A DNA stretch of 64,000 nt, from positions 5,603,727 through 5,667,726 of the forward strand of contig OX030963.1 in assembly GCA_943735955.1 (NCBI GenBank), in the 5' to 3' direction. Below the pieces are notes generated by a model. That model was not told the DNA's origin. It searched no databases and saw only the letters and a list, made by a program, of their open reading frames with translations. This stretch comes from Piscicola geometra. Taxonomy: Eukaryota > Annelida > Clitellata > Hirudinida > Piscicolidae. A program made the translations under genes and the position numbers. Shown here in pieces: positions 23,394 to 33,720 of this stretch (its first letter is position 1; each line of letters opens with the position of its first letter).

Positions 23394-24096
23394 GTTTTTT
23401 TTCACTATTTTCAATAAAACATGCGTATTATAGTGGGTCATACTATTTTAAAATTTCATTTATTTTGGCACTTCAGTTAAAATGTGAAGTATTCCATGAG
23501 GAATACAAAACCGTTGTTAGGTTTTAAAATAAATAGTTGACCTACTCGGAAATGTATTCAAAAATTGAAGATTTTTATAATAGTTTTTTTTTAGTAGTTT
23601 TAGTATTTTAAAAATATATTTCAAAAACATAAAAAAATTTCAAGATTTGTAAAAACTCCATAAAGATTTTATTTTGGTTGTCAACCAATAACAAAATAAA
23701 AAATGGGCACCGCATCTATCGTGCAATAGATTGTTCAATAGATTAATATAAATTGTTCAATTTTAAAGAATCGTTATTTTACAGATTGTTTCGAATGTTT
23801 CAATTTCAAGTCATTTCTAGGAATTTACTTTAAATTTTTGAATAAAATAAAACAAGATAACGCTTAAATAATGTACTTTTATAATATTTTAAAATATAGT
23901 TCATCTATGTTTTCTCGGTCTTCTTTTAACATTTTCGTAGGTTCAACTGCAAGATGTTATTTTTCGTTGAAAACATCACAGAAAATAACAAAAAGGCTAC
24001 TCTGACAACTTCACTGAAGAAAACTTTCGATTTTTTATTTTTCGTTACAATTTCCTAAACAATAAAAAAAATTGATATATTTAATAAAATTCAACT
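23394..24096. other. Intron 10, AT-rich, no gene recognised
   Basis: A TTTTCGTTGAAAACATCACAG..AACTTCACTGAAGAAA segment (about 23960-24035) resembles parts of 20.78 kb and 53.4 kb, so a dispersed repeat may be present. Nothing else is recognisable. Confidence 0.45.
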
Positions 24097-24104
24097 TATC
24101 TGTT

Positions 24105-24904
24105 TCGAGACCGACCGAAACTGATATTTTTAATTTGGCTGAAATTGAAATTCCATTTCCGGCTCAAACCGAAATTAAACCGAAATTGAAATAAGATTTT
24201 CGGCCGAAACCGAAACCCGAAATTTTTCCCAACTTTTATTAAAGACAAACTAATAGTATTTAACGGTAGTAATGTCAGTTTAATAAGTAAATCCAAACAA
24301 ACGTATTAAAAAAAAAAAGTTTTTCAACAACAAAAATAGTCTACATAAGTTTATTAAGAGCAAAAAATAGTATTGAACGATAATAGTTTCTGTTTAATAA
24401 TTAAATCCAAACAATCGAATATTGTAAGCCAGAAATAAAAGTTTTTCAACATTTTCACCAAGAAGGTTGCTGCGACGATCTGCGTAGATTTCCCTTGCAG
24501 AACTAAATAGTTTTTTTTAAATATCATCATTGAACGTATGCCAACTTGAACTTTAATACATTGGTTGTTGTTGTTCCAGATGCTTGTATATGTTATTTGA
24601 AAAATTAGTCTTATGTCACCCATAAATCAATCAACCACGATATCTAATAGATATCTAATAGAGATGAGAATCGAACCCACATTTATTAGTTCGAGTTTGA
24701 TACACAGATATATCAGATAAACTAAATGAAATAATAAAACATTTGGGTTTTTGGACAAATGAGATCCATTTTGGCCGAAATCGAAATTAAGCCGAAATTA
24801 CTAAATTAGTTCCGGCCGTAACCGAAAAATTGCCAAAACTAAGAAAATTTGCAATCAATTTTGGCGCCGAAATCGAAACCGAACCGAATTTCGGTCTGTC
24901 TTTA
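24105..24904. mobile_element. hAT-type MITE with CCGAAA subterminal repeats (family E), copy 1
   Basis: Termini TCGAGACCGACCGAAA and TTTCGGTCTGTCTTTA bound 800 bp with an exact 8-bp duplication TATCTGTT (24097-24104 and 24905-24912). GCCGAAAT or ACCGAAAT units are repeated through both ends. The interior has no transposase but holds a tRNA-like fragment with GAATCGAACCC (about 24670). The second copy is 34269-35337. Confidence 0.93.
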
Positions 24905-24912
24905 TATCTGTT

Positions 24913-25650
24913 ATCAAAACTATTTCTTAAAATTTTAAAAATTGAATTTATTAAATAAAATTCGATTTGTCTGTTAAAAAACTATTAAAACTAGTTTAAA
25001 ACTTAGAATTTAATTAATTAAATTAAATTTATCTGCAAAAAACTATTGGATTTATTATATAAAATTCACTTTATCTGTTTAAAAAAATATATAAATTTTT
25101 TCCCTTTTTAGGAATTATAAATTTATAAATTCATACTAATTTCGTAAAAAATAATTAGCAAAAAGTTTTGATTTTGTGGGGGGGGGGCACGTTCCCCCGA
25201 TGTCTTCCCCCTGGATTCACCCTTGGTATGTATTTGAATATTCCTGAACTAAAACTACGTTTTTTTCAAGTAACTGGTATTCCATAATACCCTTCTTTCT
25301 TCTATATATTTGTTGTCTTTAAATTATCCACTCTAATGCGTCTACAGTATAAAGTATACTACACGTCTATAATAATCCTCATCACCCTCTTCAAAACTCA
25401 CGCTAGGCAAAAAAACTTACTGAAATTATTTTAAAATCTTTTTATAATGCGCAATTTTATTGGCTCAAAATTTCAATAGCAATATGGTAGCTACTTGAAA
25501 ATGGCAGATTAAAATGAAAAGCTCTTAACAATTGTAACTTTTTTGTAATTGAAGCCAATCAAGATTTTTCTTAACCAATTTGGAAAAATTTTATCAAATA
25601 GCTACAATGGCTATCGACATAATTCTCATCATCATTGTCATCACTATCAG
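24913..25650. other. Intron 10 continuation
   Basis: AT-rich with a G-run and C-run segment at 25179-25225 (GTTCCCCCGATGTCTTCCCC then TGGATTCACCCTTG) that looks like one end of another hAT element. I did not find its partner end. No gene was seen. Confidence 0.45.
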
Positions 25651-25709
25651 GTATGTGGAGACTACAAATCTTACATCCATCCTAAAGTTTTGAATATAGA
25701 ACATGAACA
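25651..25709 (+). CDS. Atlastin-like GTPase, exon 11
   Basis: The 59-bp exon follows CACTATCAG and ends GAACA/GTTAGT in phase 2. It encodes VCGDYKSYIHPKVLNIEHE plus two bases that join the A of exon 12 to make Gln. This corresponds to the ICGGDKP....L...H segment of the atlastin three-helix bundle. Two paralogous exons with the same length and phase lie at 40696-40754 and, antisense, at 59392-59450. Confidence 0.82.
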
Positions 25710-26151
25710 GTTAGTGCTTGTTTACTACCACCATAAAAAACTTGTTGATCTCTACTGTCACATCCACCACACCACATCCACCACAAATCACAATCTCATA
25801 TCATTGTCAGTGTCTATTATTAAATTAAAGAGTAAGAGGCAAGCTGTATAAACAGTAAGAATTGCAACGGGCACCCGGGTTTTTGCTTAACGGGTTGTAT
25901 TTCTCGGGAATTTTTTTACTTTATTAGCCAAATTAGAATACAAATTTAAAAAATAAATACCAGTTTAAATTATATTTTTAATTACCGTAAAACACTATGT
26001 ATAGGGCACACTTTTTTAACCCATTAACGCATGACTCAAAGGAATTAATTAATTTTTTAACATTTTATTGAAAACCCGATTCTAACAAATAAAATCAAAA
26101 AATTAGTCTGAAATATTTTATACAAAAAAAGTTATGATGAAAATAAAAAAT

Positions 26152-26167
26152 GTCCTTAAAAAAGGAC
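26152..26167. promoter_or_regulatory. piggyBac internal hairpin repeat 1 (GTCCTTAAAAAAGGAC)
   Basis: A six-base stem with an AAAA loop, followed by CTATGCATT, which resembles the terminal repeat. It is about 130 bp inside the left end and just past the transposase stop. It is probably a transposase-binding or end-recognition repeat, by analogy with internal repeats in piggyBac. Confidence 0.6.
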
Positions 26168-26191
26168 GCTATGCATTGCTACCGACGGTAA

Positions 26192-27991
26192 TCACGATGC
26201 GTGGTAGATGCTGAAGCACTCCAAATGTAAAGCTACATTACATTTAAGGCATTTCTTTTCCACTTTCTTTCCACATTGCTTGCATCTTTTTTGGCCATCT
26301 TCAATTTTACCAATAAAATGATCTTTTCCATCGTATCGGACATCTGCAATCACGCTTTTAGCTAAATTCATGGATCCTTTTTTTTCTTTTTTGATCTGTT
26401 TGAAACCATATGAAAAAATTATAAATATTTCAGTTTAACATGAATAATAATAAAAACTCACATCAATTTGGCCTAGAATTGATTTCACAACCTGACGTCT
26501 AAACTGCACACATGTAAATTTTTCATTTTTATTATACTTTTTAAAAATGCACCAGGCATTGTGGACAGAGGCATCAATTAAAAAACCAAATAAAGGCCAC
26601 CACCACTTTTTTAGCCTTATATTTATTCTAACATTTTCAATATTTTTATCCATTTGGTCCGTTCCACCCATGTAATGATTATATCGGTTTATAAGGAAAG
26701 GCTGTGGAATTTGGACATGTTTTTTTTGAGATGCTGACCATCTTTTCACCTCTTTTATAGGCTCCACTCCATGATTACTTGAAAGTAAAGTAACAACGCT
26801 ATTATCATTCCACCTTACCACAATGATATTCGATTCTTCATCCAATAAATAGTCATATTCTCCTCTTGGCTTTTTTTTCATTATTTCAACATCTTGAATT
26901 GGACATTTTTCTATCCGGTTTTTTCTAACTGTGCCAGTTGCAAATATATTATTATTTTTTAACTGTTCAATCAACCTAAAAGAGGTGAAGAAATTATCAA
27001 AATATAACTCAAATGGAGTGTCTTTTGGTAAGCATTTTATTAGTTTAGATACCACCGATCCACCAAGTCCTAATTCGCTATTGAACTCTTCAGAGGCTCC
27101 TTGATACGGGTTACAATTTACCAAATACCCAAGCCTATTATTTAAGCACCAAACTTTATATCCAAACCTTATGGGTTTTCCTCTGATAAACTGTTTTGAT
27201 GAATGCCTTCCATAATATGGCACCATTGATTCATCAATCGCCAAATGACATTCTTTGGGCCAAAATTTGAGAAATCTTTCATTCATAGCATCAAATAATG
27301 GACGCACTTTGGCCATCTTGTCTAACTTATTAATTTTCTCGTTGTCATTGCAATGCAAATATCTTAATAACTCTTCAAATCTGTTGACAGTCATAGCATT
27401 GCTTACAGCTAGATTGTGTACATCGTCGCTCTGTTCCCAGTACATCCTGCGGTTTGCCAAAGGAACATAACCTGAAAGCATGAGTATAGCCAGCACCACT
27501 CTATATTCATTTTCAGTAGCATTCAGCTGTTTTAGTTTTTGGCTGGCATATAAATTTGACATGTCTGTTATTAGCTTGATGACTGGTACATCCAAAAATA
27601 AATTAAACAATGTGAGAGGAGACATGTTTTCTAAATTTGGTTTGTCCTCTGAACTATTATCTGCCAATAATCCAGTAGTAATGTCTTTTTTGGTCCATCT
27701 CCGATCAATTTTAATTTTTTTAGCTGGCCTTTTTACAGCAGTTTCTTCTCTACTTATAGTGGTTTTCTCTTCCCCAATTTTGGAAATTACTATTTCTGCT
27801 TCTGCATTTAGCTGGTTTCTTGATAAATTATCTAGAGTACCTTCACCATCCTCGGGTCCACTATCCTCATCAGAGCAGTTTGGGTCAGTAGGAGGAATCA
27901 TGACTATATCTGCTGAAAAGAAATCATTGTCATCTTCCAAAATACTAAGGACTTCATGAAGAGCGAATCTGAAAATAATTGTTTTTACCAT
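26192..27991 (-). CDS. piggyBac transposase (one 66-bp intron)
   Basis: It cuts and pastes the element at TTAA. Exon 1 (27991-26462, 510 codons) has an acidic N-terminus and the DDE domain. Asp253 lies in LAIDESMVPYYGRH, Asp332 in ELYFDNFFTS and Asp445 in MGGTDQMDKN, with the KPIRFGYKVW motif between the first two. A GTGAGT donor at 26461 and a TTTCAAACAG acceptor ending at 26396 join exon 2 (26395-26192, 67 codons). Exon 2 supplies the Cys-rich zinc-binding tail (CKQC, CLKC, HLEC and a final His). Unspliced, the frame would stop eight residues later and lack the tail. The total is 577 residues, close to the family's usual size. No inactivating change was seen. Confidence 0.92.
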
Positions 27992-28008
27992 CAGTATTAC
28001 TGCATAGT

Positions 28009-28024
28009 GTCCTTAAAAAAGGAC
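28009..28024. promoter_or_regulatory. piggyBac internal hairpin repeat 2, next to the transposase start
   Basis: An identical 16-bp hairpin repeat 17 bp upstream of the transposase ATG. Its position would let transposase bound there affect its own promoter or leader, which is inference only. Confidence 0.55.
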
Positions 28025-28355
28025 ACTCAATAAAACACAGTTTTTGGAAATAATATTACATGTAAAATAAAATTTATTTTAAATAAAGATATAAGAATGA
28101 ATAACAATGAAATATTATTATACATTATGAATGGTAGACATTAAATAAAATTATAACTAACTTTTTTTCATGAGCCATGACAAAAACACAAAAAATTTAG
28201 TTATCGCCTTGAAAAATCAGAATATCGAAACAATCTATCAATTTCAAATCACAAAAAATTTTTTAACAAAGACTTCAGTTTATATAGGACAGGATTAGCT
28301 GCAAAGATAATAAATATAATCAAGATAACTATTATTAAAAAAACTTTTTATTGCT

Positions 28356-28371
28356 GTCCTTAAAAAAGGAC
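28356..28371. promoter_or_regulatory. piggyBac subterminal hairpin repeat 3
   Basis: An identical repeat 16 bp inside the right terminal repeat. The left end lacks one at the equivalent place, so the ends are asymmetric. Confidence 0.6.
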
Positions 28372-28600
28372 AGTATGCGTTAATGGGTTAATAATCATTG
28401 AATTTTCGTAAACTAAACTTAACCTTAACCTAACACTAAATAAATAAAATATTTATAATAATTAAATTATCAAAAATTACTCTAATAATTGAATTTATCT
28501 TTTATTTATATTTTAATCATCTAATTTTTTGTTATTTTACTCATTATAAATATAATTAATAAATCAATAATTTAAAAAAACGAGTTACACTTTTTTAAAA

Positions 28601-28729
28601 ACATGAATTAAATCCTTTAAAACATGAATTAAATCCTTTTAAACATGAATTAAATCCTTTAAAACATGAATTAAATCCTTTAAAACATTAATTAAATACT
28701 TTAAAACATGAATTAAATCCTTTAAAAAA
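28601..28729. repeat. Tandem repeat, 21-bp unit, about 6 copies
   Basis: The unit AACATGAATTAAATCCTTTA (plus one base) is repeated about six times with small changes. Confidence 0.95.
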
Positions 28730-28749
28730 TATTTGTTTGACAAAATATT

Positions 28750-28825
28750 TATACCGGGAATTGAAACCAGAGCGTAGCGATCCGTAGTCTAAGGTGCAAG
28801 CGCTGAGCCACAGAAGCTGTTGCAG
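28750..28825 (-). other. tRNA-like segment (SINE head or tRNA relic)
   Basis: The minus strand has GTGGCTCAGCGCTTGCACC (A-box pattern) and GGTTTCAATTCCC (B box) at tRNA spacing. The acceptor stem does not pair, so I do not call a functional tRNA. Its 5' GCTTCTGTGG matches the tRNA-like relic at 20.6 kb. Confidence 0.5.
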
Positions 28826-29041
28826 ATTTGCTCTTATAAAGATTGAGAACCCTTACATTCACTGTACCTAATGAAAATCACGTAGAATTTAACGGTGAAT
28901 CTATTTAAGTTTTGAAAGAAATACATAAAAATATAATTATGAATTTATTCCCAATTAATTCATAACTTTAAATTACAAATTCACTATATTACTAGATTAT
29001 AAAATCTGGACGCAGGATAACACCAACCGAGCGGTTACGCT

Positions 29042-29067
29042 ATCCTGCGACAATATTGTCGCAGGAT
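29042..29067. other. Perfect 26-bp palindrome at the inner edge of IR-A
   Basis: ATCCTGCGACAAT is followed immediately by its exact reverse complement. A third half-copy, CGCAGGATA, at 29011-29019 pairs with the same half across CACCAACCGAGCGGTTACGC. It lies within 20 bp of the inner boundary of the IR-A right arm. Confidence 0.9.
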
Positions 29068-29311
29068 ATAATCTTCGGAGTGAAGGAGAATGAAAATGGA
29101 GGAAATAAAAGAAGAATGTGAATGAGAGAAATTGAAGTGAAAGAGTTAATGAAAATGGAGGAAATAAAAGAAGAATGTGAATGAGAGAAATTGAAGTGAA
29201 AGAGTTAATGAAAAAGAAAGCAGAAGAGTGAACATGAAGACAATAAAAAGAGAGTGAATAAAATATGTCTGACAATTCTAAAAAGATAATGAGTAAGATA
29301 TTAAGTGGGAC

Positions 29312-29467
29312 CTGAAGGTGATTTAGATCGTCTTCTTGGATGTTGGCACTGATGTTGTAGACCTGCACAGAGCTAAGCATGACACTCAGAGCAAAGATAG
29401 TGGCACTCTCCTCCATAGTCGACATGTCGTCAAACGCACCTTGAGTGTCCATCAGCAAGATACAGAT
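29312..29467 (-). CDS. Atlastin-like GTPase exon 4, antisense copy
   Basis: Same length, splice borders (TAAAACAG acceptor, CAG/GTCCCA donor) and encoded residues as 14893-15048, including the DTQG motif. There is no exon 5 on this strand between here and the piggyBac element, so on its own it belongs to a broken gene copy. It is best described as a duplicated exon with intact coding sequence. Confidence 0.8.
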
Positions 29468-29847
29468 CTGTTTTAGAGTTTCAAATATTTCAAGTAAAAA
29501 CAAGTTTGTTTATTTTAAAAAAATTAAATGTACGCATTTAAGAGTTGAATGTTTATTTTATAGCGATGAGCTTGAAATAGGATTTGAGGTGCATTGAGTT
29601 TGCGTGAATGACCGTAAAACACCATGAATAAAGCCACCTTTTTATCTTTAAAATTTACTTTTACAATTTTTTGCCCTTTGATCTACGTGATAATCGCTGC
29701 AGTACATGTTTTCTGATCTTTGGTTAGCGACCGCCATCTTCAATCAATCAATAAAAACTATTTCTATAGCGCTTTTTCTCTAATTCAAAAGCGCTTTTAA
29801 ATAAATTTGTTAAATAAAACAGGCTTTTAGGCCCCTTCTTATATATG

Positions 29848-31338
29848 TAGGGGAAGGTTGCACAAGATTTTTATACGTAGCCAGGCTACGTCGTAGCCTC
29901 ATAGCTCAATTGCATAACCAATAACATAAATTAAAATTTATCCAGCCTTCATATATATTCTTTGTCTAACTGTACAAACTTTAAATATATAAAGAATGAA
30001 TATGAGTTTATTAACCTCAAACTTGAACACTCACAAACTCCATCTTGAGCAACTGGGTTCCCAAGATGGAACGCCTAGTTGCCTGAGATGAAATCATATT
30101 GTATGTCATACAAATGGTAATTTAAACGTATTACTTATCATCAAACTATCTTAATTATTTAAAGAAATATTTTTTCCGCTCACTTAATACTAATAACTCA
30201 AAAAAATCTTTATTTCTTCTGGAAAATGTAGTCTTTTAGTTCTTTCTCAAAAGGGTCATCAAATGTATTTTAAAAACGCTCTAAAAATATATTTTTAAAT
30301 TTCATTTTTGAAGTAAACTCTGCAGAACAATGCTGCTTTGGAATAACATAAGTTAAACTCGCTTTACTCAGAGAAATCTCTTTATTTCACACTTCACTTT
30401 CCTTTCCCGTGCAAACCTCTAACAAAATCTAGTCTATGATACAAAAGTCTACATCTATTCAAATTTGAGATTTTGTGTCAAAGCTAATGAATACTAACTG
30501 TTTTTCATTTAATATAATTTTTTTATTGGTTTTTATTACATTTTAATAGTCTATTTAGAATATACTTTATACAGTCTATTATTATTATTTAATTTTTTTT
30601 GGTCTATACTAGTCACAGCCTGATAGACGCATGCCATGTTACAATGGTTCTTATGCGCCAAGGCACCACTCCACACGACGTACACATCTTTCAATGCATA
30701 CGTCAAAAACACCGCATCATATACATTAGGTATATGATAGTTCACGGTTGCTTCCAAGGATTCGAACTGGCAACCTTTAAGTTGCAAGTCCGACGTCTAC
30801 CAACTAAGCCATCCCCGCTTCCCAATATTATACTGTATTTAGTCTATATAGATTTATGAGAGCGCTACCATCATCTCCCGAGATAGACGAGTGACAGAGA
30901 CAGATTTATCAATGTCTACAATCTCTTTCTAAATTTAATCTTAGATAACTATTAATTTTTTATCTTAGGCAACTATTACCATGCTACACTTCCATGGTTA
31001 CAACAGGCTAATCACTCAATTATTAATTATACTACTTGCAAATAATGTAATTGTAGTGCATCATCTAATTAATAATAATAAAATAAAAATTATATTTCTT
31101 CGGATGTTGAGAATAAAACCGCTAAACGTTATATCCGAACTTTCTAGCTATTCTTCTAGAAATCAGTTTTTAAATTATTATTATTGAATGAAGCATCTTT
31201 CAGAAACGAAACCAACATAAAAATGTGCTTAGAAAACGGATTCATGAAAAAATATGTACAAAAGTTTTCTATATCACATAGCTGTAAATAAACTCGTTCC
31301 ATCTTAGGAACCGGTTCATCTTGAACAACCTCACCCTA
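29848..31338. mobile_element. Terminal-inverted-repeat element, IR-A right-arm copy, with SINE inside
   Basis: The counterpart of 13236-14497, with the same termini and TATATG/TACATG flanks. It is longer because of the SINE at 30598-30823. It carries no ORF of its own. The open frames here are shared with the other arm and show no similarity I recognise. Confidence 0.7.
30598..30823 (-). mobile_element. tRNA-derived SINE, subfamily 2, copy in IR-A right arm
   Basis: On the minus strand it starts with AAGCGGGGATGGCTTA (A box), has TTCGAATCC (B box) and the ATATAC..GTATAT hairpin, and ends in an A-rich tail. The left arm of IR-A has the uninterrupted site (CAGTATAATAGACTAT, about 13740), and TATTA appears on both sides here. 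The insertion is therefore younger than the duplication. Confidence 0.85.
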
Positions 31339-31770
31339 TACATGTTCCATCCAATTTAGGTCTCGTGTCCAATTTGAGTTCGCGCATGCGAAACACGACT
31401 ACTTTTAGTCGTCTTGATTTATACAGCCGATAAGTTTGGAGAATAACGGGTTTTGGAACTCTTAGACGTTGCATGGTTGAAACAGCTCAACGAATGATTT
31501 CTGCGCCCTTTCCATAAATTAAAAAGCAGTTGATCATTTATTGAAAATCATTATTTTAAAACTAAATGAATATTCCCAAGAAAGAAGAATTATGAATAAA
31601 CTGGTTTCTAATTTCTTTAAAATTTTATAATTAATTAATTTTGTTTTGTTTTTTTGCAATCAAACTCGGGGTGTGCCTCATAAATGGTTTTTTAAGGTTT
31701 CATGAATGATAAAGTTGACTACAGCTTCTTAATTATTGAAACTGCTAGTAGAAGAGAAAAACTTCTAAAC

Positions 31771-31917
31771 CTTTTCTCCTTCTAGATTCTTAATGAAGAA
31801 GGGTTGATTCCACATAAGGATACCTGTGGTGATCCTTTCCACACCACCTTTCCACTCGAATCCCTTCAGAGAAGCTGTCTTGTCACCCATCCAATCTTTC
31901 TCCGCCACACCATTCTC
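31771..31917 (-). CDS. Atlastin-like GTPase exon 3, antisense copy
   Basis: A 147-bp copy of 12659-12805 with the same TGTCAG acceptor and AAAAG/GTTTAG donor. The encoded WMGDKTASLKGFEW segment is kept. It is part of the IR-A right arm. Confidence 0.8.
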
Positions 31918-32012
31918 CTGACAGAGGTTGTAGCTTTATAATTATAATTCAACTAATATTTTTCCAATGATACTCGCCTTTAAAAATGAAACAAAACATT
32001 GATGGTTCTGAC

Positions 32013-32203
32013 ATCGAGGCTGTTGAGGTAGCGGAGGAAGAAGTTGAGAAGAAAGGACTTGCCCTTACGATAGGTCCCTGTCACTGACAACAGCATCACC
32101 TTGCAGTCTTTCACCCGATCACCCAGCAGAATTCTTGACAGAGCATCCTCGTCCAAAACAAATAAGTAATCAGCTCCTGATTTCACTATTTGCACCGCTT
32201 CAC
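32013..32203 (-). CDS. Atlastin-like GTPase exon 2, antisense copy (diverged)
   Basis: A 191-bp copy of exon 2 with the frame and P-loop kept (VTGTYRKGKSFLLNF). Residue changes include SEAENLYV to SGADYLFV, KR to DR and AGA to TGT before RKGKS. The open frame with substitutions suggests it was selected for some time, or that divergence is recent. No exon 1 lies upstream on this strand. Confidence 0.78.
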
Positions 32204-32576
32204 CTGATGGAAATTAAGACTTCATTGATATTGCAATAAAAGAGTACCTCTACAACTACGTGAAAAATGTATTTGTGTATTGTATTGTTTGCTACTTTTA
32301 ATAAATTTCAAAATTGTGTGAAAAATTTATTTTTGTATTTTTTTGTTAAAGCTGCTAAAAACAGAGCCAAATGGCGGATTATAGCTGCGTCTTCTTTCTT
32401 ATTTTTCCCCCAACGACTAAATCAGTCACGGGCATGATGCTGTTTATTGCTTGCTTCATTTCTATCTATAGATTAAAAATGGAAAAGTTGTAATATTTTT
32501 AAAGCTATTGGTTTGCTTTAAAAATGTCTAGCGATGAGAATGCCCATCTTTTAAAAAATGTAACACTTAAATATTC

Positions 32577-33213
32577 ATAAAATATTAATATTTAGAAAAA
32601 ATATTAATATTTAGAAAAAATATTAATATTTAGAAAAAATATTAATAATTAGAAAAAATATTGATATTTAGAAAAAATATTAATATTTAGAAAAAATATT
32701 AATATTTAGAAAAAATATTAATATTTAGAAAAAATATTAATATTTAGAAAAAATATTAATATTTAGAAAAAATATTAATATTTAGAAAAAATATTAATAT
32801 TTAGAAAAAATATTAATATTTAGAAAAAATATTAATATTTAGAAAAAATATTAATATTTAGAAAAAATATTAATATTTAGAAAAAATATTAATATTTAGA
32901 AAAAATATTAATATTTAGAAAAAATATTAATATTTAGAAAAAATATTAATATTTAGAAAAAATATTAATATTTAGAAAAAATATTAATATTTAGAAAAAA
33001 TATTAATATTTAGAAAAAATATTAATATTTAGAAAAAATATTAATATTTAGAAAAAATATTAATATTTAGAAAAAATATTAATATTTAGAAAAAATATTA
33101 ATATTTAGAAAAAATATTAATATTTAGAAAAAATATTAATATTTAGAAAAAATATTAATATTTAGAAAAAATATTAATATTTAGAAAAAATATTAATATT
33201 TAGAAAAAATATT
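32577..33213. repeat. Tandem array, 19-bp unit, about 33 copies
   Basis: The unit AAAAAATATTAATATTTAG is repeated almost without change, apart from a variant pair near 32640-32670. The left arm of IR-A has a single unit at this position. Confidence 0.97.
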
Positions 33214-33720
33214 AATTTTTTATCATCAACCCATAAGAGCCCAATGATCCGAATTCGGAAATGAAAATTAAAAGACTACAATTAATTAGGCAATCATATC
33301 ATTACTTTTTTGTGTCTGTTAGTTATTATAGATTCCCTAGCTACCCTTTAGAATAATATTTATTTAAATTGATGCTATAGTTTATTTACAGTCCATTTTT
33401 AAAATCATGCGAAAAAATACGACGCAGTAATTATGCTTTTATTTTTTTGAAAGTATGTACTTTTAATAGTAAAAAACACAATATAAAAAGTAACTTGCTT
33501 ATAATTTACCCAGAATAGCTACAAATTACATATAAATTAGTATGTCCGATATAGGATCAGTGGGCTCTTACCTAGTCATTTGCCTCTAGTATCATACAAG
33601 AACTCTGGGTTACCATTGGGCTTAAGTTTTGATTTTGATTTACTCTCATGTGTGAATAATACTGAAAAAAACGAATTTGCTTTGAAAAAAAAAATTCTGG
33701 GCATTTCGAGTAATCAACAT

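Larger units (their letters stand above)
26020..28387 (-). mobile_element. piggyBac element, apparently complete
   Basis: Terminal inverted repeats CCCATTAACGCAT and ATGCGTTAATGGG are each flanked by a TTAA target site (26016-26019 and 28388-28391), as required for piggyBac. Inside is a transposase gene with one intron and an intact frame. Three copies of the hairpin GTCCTTAAAAAAGGAC lie at 26152, 28009 and 28356. It sits within the spacer of IR-A, in the long intron between GTPase exons 11 and 12. Confidence 0.95.
28392..29010. other. AT-rich spacer with a 21-bp tandem repeat and a tRNA-like segment
   Basis: It continues the sequence interrupted by piggyBac. The tandem repeat (28601-28729) and tRNA-like segment (28750-28825) are listed separately. 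Nothing else was seen. Confidence 0.5.
29083..33710 (-). repeat. IR-A right arm (large inverted duplication)
   Basis: This is the reverse complement of about 11432-15221. Relative to the left arm it has four gains: a 59-bp tandem duplication (about 29092-29209), a SINE (30598-30823), a roughly 640-bp tandem array (32577-33213) and small changes. It carries exons 4, 3 and 2 on the minus strand with splice signals kept, but no exon 1 or exon 5. Confidence 0.9.

Noticed and set aside
27255..27959. Plus-strand open frames of 71 and 159 codons
   Set aside because: They are shadows of the minus-strand piggyBac transposase, which has catalytic motifs and family similarity.
28750..28825. Possible functional tRNA on the minus strand
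   Set aside because: The promoter boxes are good, but the acceptor ends do not match. It is more likely a SINE or tRNA relic.
32577..33213. CRISPR-like array
   Set aside because: The units are contiguous 19-bp tandem copies without unique spacers, in an animal genome.
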